Positions 38,886 through 45,419 of a stretch of DNA of 45,419 bases are shown in pieces. Every line of letters begins with the position of its first letter. The stretch's first letter is position 1. Source of the stretch: Ochromonas danica (taxonomy: Eukaryota; Sar; Chrysophyceae; Chromulinales; Chromulinaceae); the NCBI GenBank assembly GCA_015146655.1, contig VKHL01000201.1:1-45419 (forward strand), in the 5' to 3' direction. The notes under the pieces were generated by a model that was given only the letters and a program-made list of their open reading frames with translations, was not told the DNA's origin and did not search any database. Position numbers and translations under genes: made by a program.

Positions 38886-41800
38886 ATGGAAGTTGGTGAA
38901 AGCGTTTGGGTTAAATGTTCTTCTGGGAACTCCGCTTCCTTCTGGCAGCCTGCGACGGTGGTTGGCAAGGTGAGTCGTCACCCTGATCTCCTCACCCTCA
39001 TCCATCTTCTTCCGCTCACTTTGTTCGTGAATCTGTCCTTGATAGTTCTCTGACGAGGAGGGCGAATGTGTGGAGGTCTTGAAGGAGTCCCCAGTCCAAC
39101 GCCTCCGCCTGAGGTACGCCTTGTTATCTTCCTCCTTCTCTCCTATTTCCTTTAAGTACGCTGGTCTTACCTTTTTGGGTCAACAGAATTCCTGGCGAGG
39201 AGCATCGTATATTGCCTCGCTATCGAGGAGCCTTGCAGTACCCCGAGGTGAACGATCTGAGCTGCTTGCCAGTGGTCAATGAGGCCGAGCTGCTCCACAC
39301 ACTCCGGCTACGTTATGAATGTGGGCGGTATTATACTCTCCTGGGTCCCTTGTTGGTGACAGTGCTGCCCCCTCCTCGCCTCGTTTCTTCAATTGCTCCT
39401 TGTGATGATGTGGCCTTGAACTTGTTCGCCCAACCGCTTCTGCAGAATGCACGGGGTGGAGCTACCCAATGTGTTATACTTACAGGAGAAAGTGGTTCAG
39501 GAAAGAAGAAGATTATGCAGCATTTGCTTAAGTTGATGGAGGTGGATGGAGGAGGAGAAGTCGTGGGGGAAGTAGTTCGCGCTACAAACATAGTGGAGAT
39601 CATCTTGGGTGCTCGTACTCTGTTGACAAACACCTCGTCGCGGCATGTCAAGGTTGTCACCTTGTCAATATCGAGGGAGGGGAAAGTTTTCGCCCCCAAG
39701 GTGGAGGTTTGCTTGATCGACACAGTGCATGTGGTTCATCCGCCACAGGGAGAGCTGAATTATCACTTTTTTTATCTCCTTGTCTCTGCATGTGGAGATC
39801 ACCCACAGTGGTTGCTAGATAGTCAATCCTCCTTCCTCTATCTGCATGGAAGTGGTCCGGAAGTGAAGGACGAATTTAATGTCTACCGTGGTGGAGATTT
39901 GGACCAATTCTCTTCTCTCTTGCAGGAGGTGGCAGGGCTCAGCACTGGCGAGGTGCATCATTTGTATTCAATCGGCGTGTCTGTACTCTTCTTGGGCAAT
40001 CTTTCTTTCTCTCTGGGTGACGAGGAAGCTCCAGGGGAACAGCCTGTGAGGATAGAAGCAACTCCCCTCATCATGCAGCATCTCTGTAATCTGCTTGGCC
40101 TCTCTGAAGAGATATTGACGGCTTACTTGACCACGCGTAAACTGAGCGGTCCTCGTGGAGAGAGCTACACCAAGTATCACAGTATAACGCAGGCAAGCAC
40201 AGCTCGTGATGCCCTCGCTAAGTGTCTTTACCTCAAGATTGTGCGTTATCTCCTCCATCGCACCAATTCGCGCTTTTTAAAAGCCTTTCCTCTCCCTCCA
40301 ACTCCCGCTGTTCTTGTGGGCTCTCCCACAGCTACTGGTGGTGCTTTCTTGGGTCGTTTAAGTTTTCTTGATACTTGCGGGTTCACTAGCGCTACTGAAG
40401 GTGTTCCTGGTAGTTTTGAGACTCTTTGTCTCAACTATAGTGATGATGCTCTTCAAGCACATTTTCTCCGCACTCTATTAGCCAAGGAAGTGGAGCTGTA
40501 TGTTTCAGAGGGTCTAACTCTGGAGGATATGGGGCTGTCGGAAGTGTCGCAAAAGTGGGAAGATCAGAGCAATGCTGCTCTTCTCCTCGCTAGTCAGCTC
40601 TTCGTGGCAATCGATGATGCTGCCAAGTTAGCTGCCACCTTATCTTCCTCTACTCCTTCCGCGTCAACGACTTCCTACCCCACCATTCCGAATGGAGATG
40701 GAGAAGCGCTGGCGTACACTTTGTACACTTTGAGCAACGGGGGAACTAGCAACGAAGGTGCTTCGGTTGAGAGTGGCGGTGCCTCTTCCTACGTGGCTGG
40801 GCAGTTCATTGTGCGCCACTTTGGTGGACCTGTGGTGTACAATGCGGAAGGATGGCTGGACCGCAATCGAGACGGTCTGTACCGCGCCGCTGCCGAGGAA
40901 CTGCTTCGCTGTAATGCGGGTAGCGACGATATGATTGGCCGCGATTATTCCACATCCATCTCCTTGTCTACCTTCCGTGCACATGCTTCCAGTACAGCGA
41001 ACTCGACTATGCCAAGTCTTGGACAAAAGCAAAAGAGCATTCTGCGAGGAAGCAGTGTAGGGCTTGCATTCAAGCGTGAGGTCGACTCTTTACTTGACTT
41101 TATAGACCAGACTGGCTCCTCATCTACTCATTCGACAGAGGACTGTCCACGCACTCTTCACTATGTGAAGTGTCTTCTACCATCTTCCTTCGCTCGGTAT
41201 TGTCAGTCTGGCTACCATCTACTTTCCCATACAGTCACGCAGGAGTGCTCTGCAGAGGAGTGGGAAAATATGATGCTCATCGACCCCGTGCTGTTAGGTG
41301 ACCAAGTTCGCGCCAATAATCTGCTTGACTCACTTCTTGTCTTCGAAACTGGATATGCCCGCAGAATGTCGCCCGAAGCTTTCTACAACCGCTTTAGTGC
41401 ACCCTTTCTTGCATATATGCCCCACGGCCTTCCTAAGCCACAAGAAGTTGCAGACTGGCCTAGAGATGGCCAGACATTGCTAAAGCACTTGCGCAGCTAT
41501 GAATTCCGCTCTACTACACCTTGGAAAAGAGGTGTGTTCCAAGTCTCTTCTTCCTTCCGTTCCTCCGCTTCCTCGTATCTGGTCGATAACGAAGAAGTTG
41601 TGCAAGGCCGTACCGTCATTCTATTGCGCGAGTCTGCCTACCAGATGCTAATTAAGGCGTCACAGAGCTGCTGTGACCTGGCCTTGGAAACAGTCCGCAG
41701 CATTCTCAGGCGATATCTCTCTCGCCGTAGGTGGTATTTCCTTAGGAAAGCCATTCTGACTGTTCAATGTGCCATTCGCGTCTACCGCGCGCGACAGATG

Positions 41801-44800
41801 CTGCAGCGATTTCGTCGCCATTCTGCTGCAAGAGTCATCCGACGCTACTATCTCTTCTACATGTTTCGTCTCCGTCTCAAAGCGATACTGGTGGAGGCCC
41901 GACGACAACGTGCAGCCTTGAGCATCCAAACGGCTTATCGCATGCGTATAGCGCGTCAAATAGTTGCACGCTTGAGGTTCTGGCGAATGCATGCGCGAGC
42001 AGTCGTTGTTGTGGGGCGTTTCCTGCGCTGGTGGATAGTGAGGCGCAGATTTCAGGTGCGGGTGGCTCGGGTACGGCTTGTTTGTGCTGAGGCTGTCGAT
42101 AAAGCCTTGTCTGCACGCGACTTAACTGTTGGCGTAGGAGGAGGGTTCTATCAGGAGATGCATCGCCAAGCAGGCTATTATAGTCGACTGGATACTATCC
42201 TGTTGAGGGAGATTTACCGCTTGCTTGCCGAGAAGAAAAGCGGTTACGATGAGGTCAACACCTTGACTGTCGATGTGGAGGCGATCCGCTCGCGACTGCA
42301 GATCTATGCTGCTTATTTTGCGACGACTCCTTCCGCGGAGGCTCCACAAGCAGATCAGAGTAACCATTCGTCACACCAGTACAATAGCTCGAACTCCTCG
42401 ATAATGGAAGGAGGAAGTCCATCGCGTCCTCGTCAAATCAACGGAGGAGCGCATTATATTCCCAAACAATCCCGCTTCCGCTTCCTCGTGCACTACCGAC
42501 TCAATGATCTCTCTGCCAGCATTGCTGCAGGCTATCAGATGCTCCTACCAGACCGCATCCGATGGTCCGGCCACAGTCTGCGCTACTTCACCTCGGCGGA
42601 AGCGCGTATTAAGGCAGTAGAGCAGAGCCTTACCACTGAGCACCGCATCTTCCAGCGCATTCTTAGAGTTATGGCCGATATTCGCGATCTTCTGACGCTT
42701 CTGACTAACTCATCTCCGCGCAGTATCAATAGGATCAGCGGTCGATTCAACTTGTTTGGGGGCAGTCCCAGTCGTCACGCTGGAATGAGCGAAACCAAGC
42801 ACAACATGTCCAGCTCCTCCTCGGAAGTGCAACAACAGCTAGCTGAGGCGTCTCTTTCCCTTTCGCGCTGTCTAATTAATGACGCGGGCGAGGAAGGAGA
42901 AGGAGAAGCGCAACACAAAGAGGAGGAGGCCGAGGTTGTCGAGGAGGTGCGTCAGCTACTTCGCCTCCTCCATCGCTACTATCAACTCTACGTTGAGGCC
43001 ACGGTACGTGAGTATGGGCCCCACTCCCCCTTTTACCAAGCCTGTTGCCGCGAGCAGGATGAAGGTCGACACGCTGCATCAGTCATCTCTGCCACCTCTG
43101 CTTGGCACACCACCTTGAAGCATTACCTCACTTCTTTGAAGGCAGTGCTAGACAGCGGTCGTCCCTTACTACCCGTTGAGGTGCAGCAAGATGCATTGAA
43201 GATGTTGGATGTCTCTTGGAAGCTGTCTTCTAGCGGCTTTCCATGTTTCTTTGATCATGACATGCTTCGTCGCTACCTACCCCCACCTGCTGCCGCTGCG
43301 GCAGCTTCCGAGGCAGCAAATGAAGAAGGAAATAGCGAAGGAGTGGTGCGTCACAACTGTGTCTTCCGTCTGGTGGAGGAGGGCGTAGGTTGTCCAGGTC
43401 TCAGCTATATGGTGGACACGGCGGCCTCTCTCATGCTTCTCCTCCTTCAGCACTTCTCCTCAACCGCCTCACGCCACAGCAACAAGCGAGTGAAGCCGAG
43501 TCCGCTGTCACTCTTCCCTGTGCGTCTGTTGCGTCTGTCTGGTCGGTCGGTCCAGACTGCTGGCCGCCAGGCCTACTACTCCGCTGCATTGCACTATTCA
43601 ACACATCGCCTTCATGACTTGTTACATCCTCGCCAGGTTCCTATTCCTCCTGCAGTTCCTCTGCCAGCCACTTCGACTTTAGCCGTTGGTAACGCTTCTT
43701 CCAAGCCTCGGGACAACGGCAGCGGTCGACAACCAACTCCTCCAGCAACTCGTACGGCTAATAGCGGAACAGCAGCACCTTCTGGAGGAGGAAGTAGTAG
43801 CGGGTTGCGAACTAGTCGAAGACTCCAATTACCGTTTCCTCACCGCAACAGCATTCGTCTTGAAGAGAAAGGCAGCGGTGGCGGAGGAGGAAATGTTGAG
43901 AGCAACGGTGGCAGTAAATTAGTCGCGGGTGCTGGGGAGGGCCACAAGAGAGGTCCGCAGTCTCTCAGCTATTCCGCCCTGAGTGCCTCTCAACCACTGC
44001 CGCCGCCTCCACTATCATCGAGACCCTTACCTCCTGTTCCTCCTCCCCCTCCACCTCCCCGTCCTGCTGTTATGACTCCTCCACAACTACCAACAAGTGA
44101 TGTTCGACGTCATGGAAGTGATAATAAGTTGTTGAGGGCACAAGAGGCCTTCCTGGCGCAATTCCTCGCACACCTTCTCCTTGGCCTTCGCTCTGCTACC
44201 ACAACTTCTCTGCAAACTCGTCGCACTTTATGGTTCGAAGCCGAGGGCAGTGGTTATGGCAGTAACGATGAAATAGAAGAAGAGCAGGACGAGGAGAATG
44301 AGTGGGGAGTGGCAGGGACGTCTGTCTCTCTGCCCATGGCGATAGCAATGCTGAGCAGTTCCGTGGAGGAGGAAGAGCAAGCAGAAGGACAGGACAAGAA
44401 CTTCAATGTCCTTTACACTTCTCCATGGATGTCGAAACCTCTTCCTCACTCTTTTGTGACTGCTCTCTGTTCCCCACAGTCATCATCATCATCGTCTTCT
44501 TCTTCAAACAATGAGACCTCTACCTCTCTCTTGCTTCATCTGTGGCTGGCCTCACTACTACGCGAGTGCTATCTTCAAGGTCGACGATACGATGAGATGG
44601 TGGCACAAGGACCCGAGGAAGGCTTTGATAACCGCGACCTAACAGCTCTGTACCTTCCTCTCACACTTCCTCAGGGGTGTATTCCCGCCATTGTGCAGCG
44701 ACATCACAAGATGTTGAAGACTTTGCATGCTAGCCAGCTCGAGAAGCGAGAGATCACCCCTTTTGACCTCTTGCAAGCTGTTAGTCCTACAGCTTATGAT

Positions 44801-45419
44801 CAACACTACCGTGTCTACCGTGAGCACTACCTGAGGTCCACTGCTGCCGAGGAAGTGCCAAGAGGAAAGATGTGGAAGGAATGGTGCAAAACTCTGCGGG
44901 CATTGCCTCCACCGCCTCCTCGTGTAGCTACTCCCACCGCTCTCACTGCGATGCGTTCAGCTTACCGTTTGCGCTACACCAACTCCGTGGAGAAAGCTAG
45001 CGAGGACCTGTTGCGAGCCTGCATGGACTGGTCAAGCGCTGGACTGGCAAATGCGCGGGCGGATGAGATTGCCTATTTGATCGATAGTCTAGCCTATATG
45101 CATACTCTACCTCTCCTCAACGCTTCTGAGGAGGTGCTCGCTATTGCTTTTGGAGATCTCTTGGCTCCCTGTTCGGGTCTATCGTCGACTGCCCCGAAAA
45201 CTGCTGAAACAATGAATGTTCTCACAACGCCGGTAAAGGCGACCTCACCCGAGAAGGTGCGGGGAGAGGACAGCTTGCTATCAATCGACACTTTCTGGGA
45301 GCCTGGAGCTGTTACAGGAGGACGACGTGCTTTCGTACATTGTCTACTCCTTCTGTTTGATGATGCAGAGCGCGCTGAGGAGATGGAAGGCAGCGCCATT
45401 GTGCACGCTCTGCGCACTC
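38886..45419 (+). CDS. Very large divergent myosin-like protein with altered motor motifs, 3' end beyond window
   Basis: Exons are 38886-38969, 39046-39113 and 39187 to past the window edge, with introns of 76 and 73 bp (GT-AG, phases match). More than 2,125 residues run without a stop. The start MEVGESVWVKCSS...WQPATVVGK resembles the myosin N-terminal SH3-like domain. Motor landmarks appear in the right order: YYTLLGPLLVTVLPP; the P-loop region GESGSGKKK (151-159; usual GESGAGKT); NTSSRHVK (199-206; usual NxNSSRFGK); IDTVHVVHPPQGELNYHFFY; ARDALAKCLY; LDTCGFT (445-451; usual DIxGFE); SFETLCLNYSDDALQAHF; HYVKCLLP; QVRANNLLDSLLVFETGYAR followed by RMSPEAFYNRF. An IQ-like basic helical region spans about 885-1015. 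A long Pro/Ser-rich tail follows. ATPase activity is doubtful given the changed residues. Confidence 0.85.

Noticed and set aside
42996-43015. GTACGTGAGT, a strong splice-donor look-alike inside the myosin-like exon
   Set aside because: The frame is continuous across it, protein composition does not change, and no matching acceptor is needed.
1-45419. Search for virus-derived or LTR elements, transposases, tRNA and rRNA genes
   Set aside because: No reverse transcriptase, integrase, capsid or transposase signature, no long terminal repeats, and no cloverleaf or rRNA sequence were recognised by eye. The only large duplications are the 433-bp inverted copy and the ~89-bp inverted repeat.

Overview
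This is a gene-dense nuclear window from a flagellated, photosynthetic protist, most likely an ochrophyte (a stramenopile alga with a secondary red plastid). The evidence for that placement is as follows. Short GT-AG introns (about 57-139 bp) split most genes. The predicted protein at 25003-25551 carries a signal peptide, then a transit-like stretch, then a second thylakoid-lumen signal ahead of a PsbQ-like helical domain. Several genes are of ciliary or cytoskeletal type (TTLL3-like tubulin ligase, a possible FSIP1-like coiled coil, a myosin-like giant). The taxon is inference; the intron structure and open frames are read from the sequence. I saw no tRNA, rRNA, CRISPR array, transposase or virus-derived element.

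Layout, left to right. 1-1799 is AT-rich and non-coding, ending in (ACTAC)n and TAACTAGCTA-type repeats. 1800-9090 (-) is one five-exon gene for a ~2,294-residue protein with C2-like segments, two EF-hands and an IQ-motif region, riddled with GGA/TCC triplet runs and GGTAG/CTACC words. A 370 bp spacer with a CAGTGT hexamer array separates it from a divergent MgtE/SLC41-type transporter (9461-10306 +). Next come a small membrane protein (10733-11311 -), the small replication protein A subunit RPA3 (11652-12101 +, first coding exon only six bases), a ~970 bp repeat-rich spacer, and a single-exon 1,232-residue ankyrin protein with an N-myristoylation signal and a homogenised 31-residue repeat (13070-16768 -).

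17401-19924 (-) holds two tandem paralogues of an unrecognised family that share a 7-base first coding exon, a 17-nt leader and an almost unchanged ~110 bp core. Then come SPB1 (rRNA 2'-O-methyltransferase, 20589-23687 -), a divergent coiled-coil gene (23991-24829 +), the PsbQ-like plastid gene (25003-25551 -), an incomplete Ser-rich frame ending in CSMC (25669-26133 +), a five-repeat F-x-x-G...Y protein (26640-27686 -), a membrane-anchored alpha/beta hydrolase (28180-30132 +) and an AGC kinase of MAST/IRE type (30647-33525 +).

33526-34938 is a rearranged spacer. It contains a decamer tandem repeat, a ~89 bp inverted repeat, and a 433 bp inverted copy of 24727-25159 carrying the 3' ends of two genes 9.3 kb away. 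The window closes with a probable ciliary pair divergently transcribed from only 45 bp (FSIP1-like 34939-36872 - and TTLL3-like 36918-38396 +). Last is a very large myosin-like gene (38886 to beyond the window end, +) whose nucleotide-binding motifs are altered. Three genes (FSIP1-like, TTLL3-like, myosin-like) and perhaps the F-x-x-G...Y repeat protein and the C2/EF-hand/IQ protein suggest a cytoskeleton/cilium flavour to the neighbourhood. RPA3, SPB1 and the transporter are ordinary housekeeping genes.
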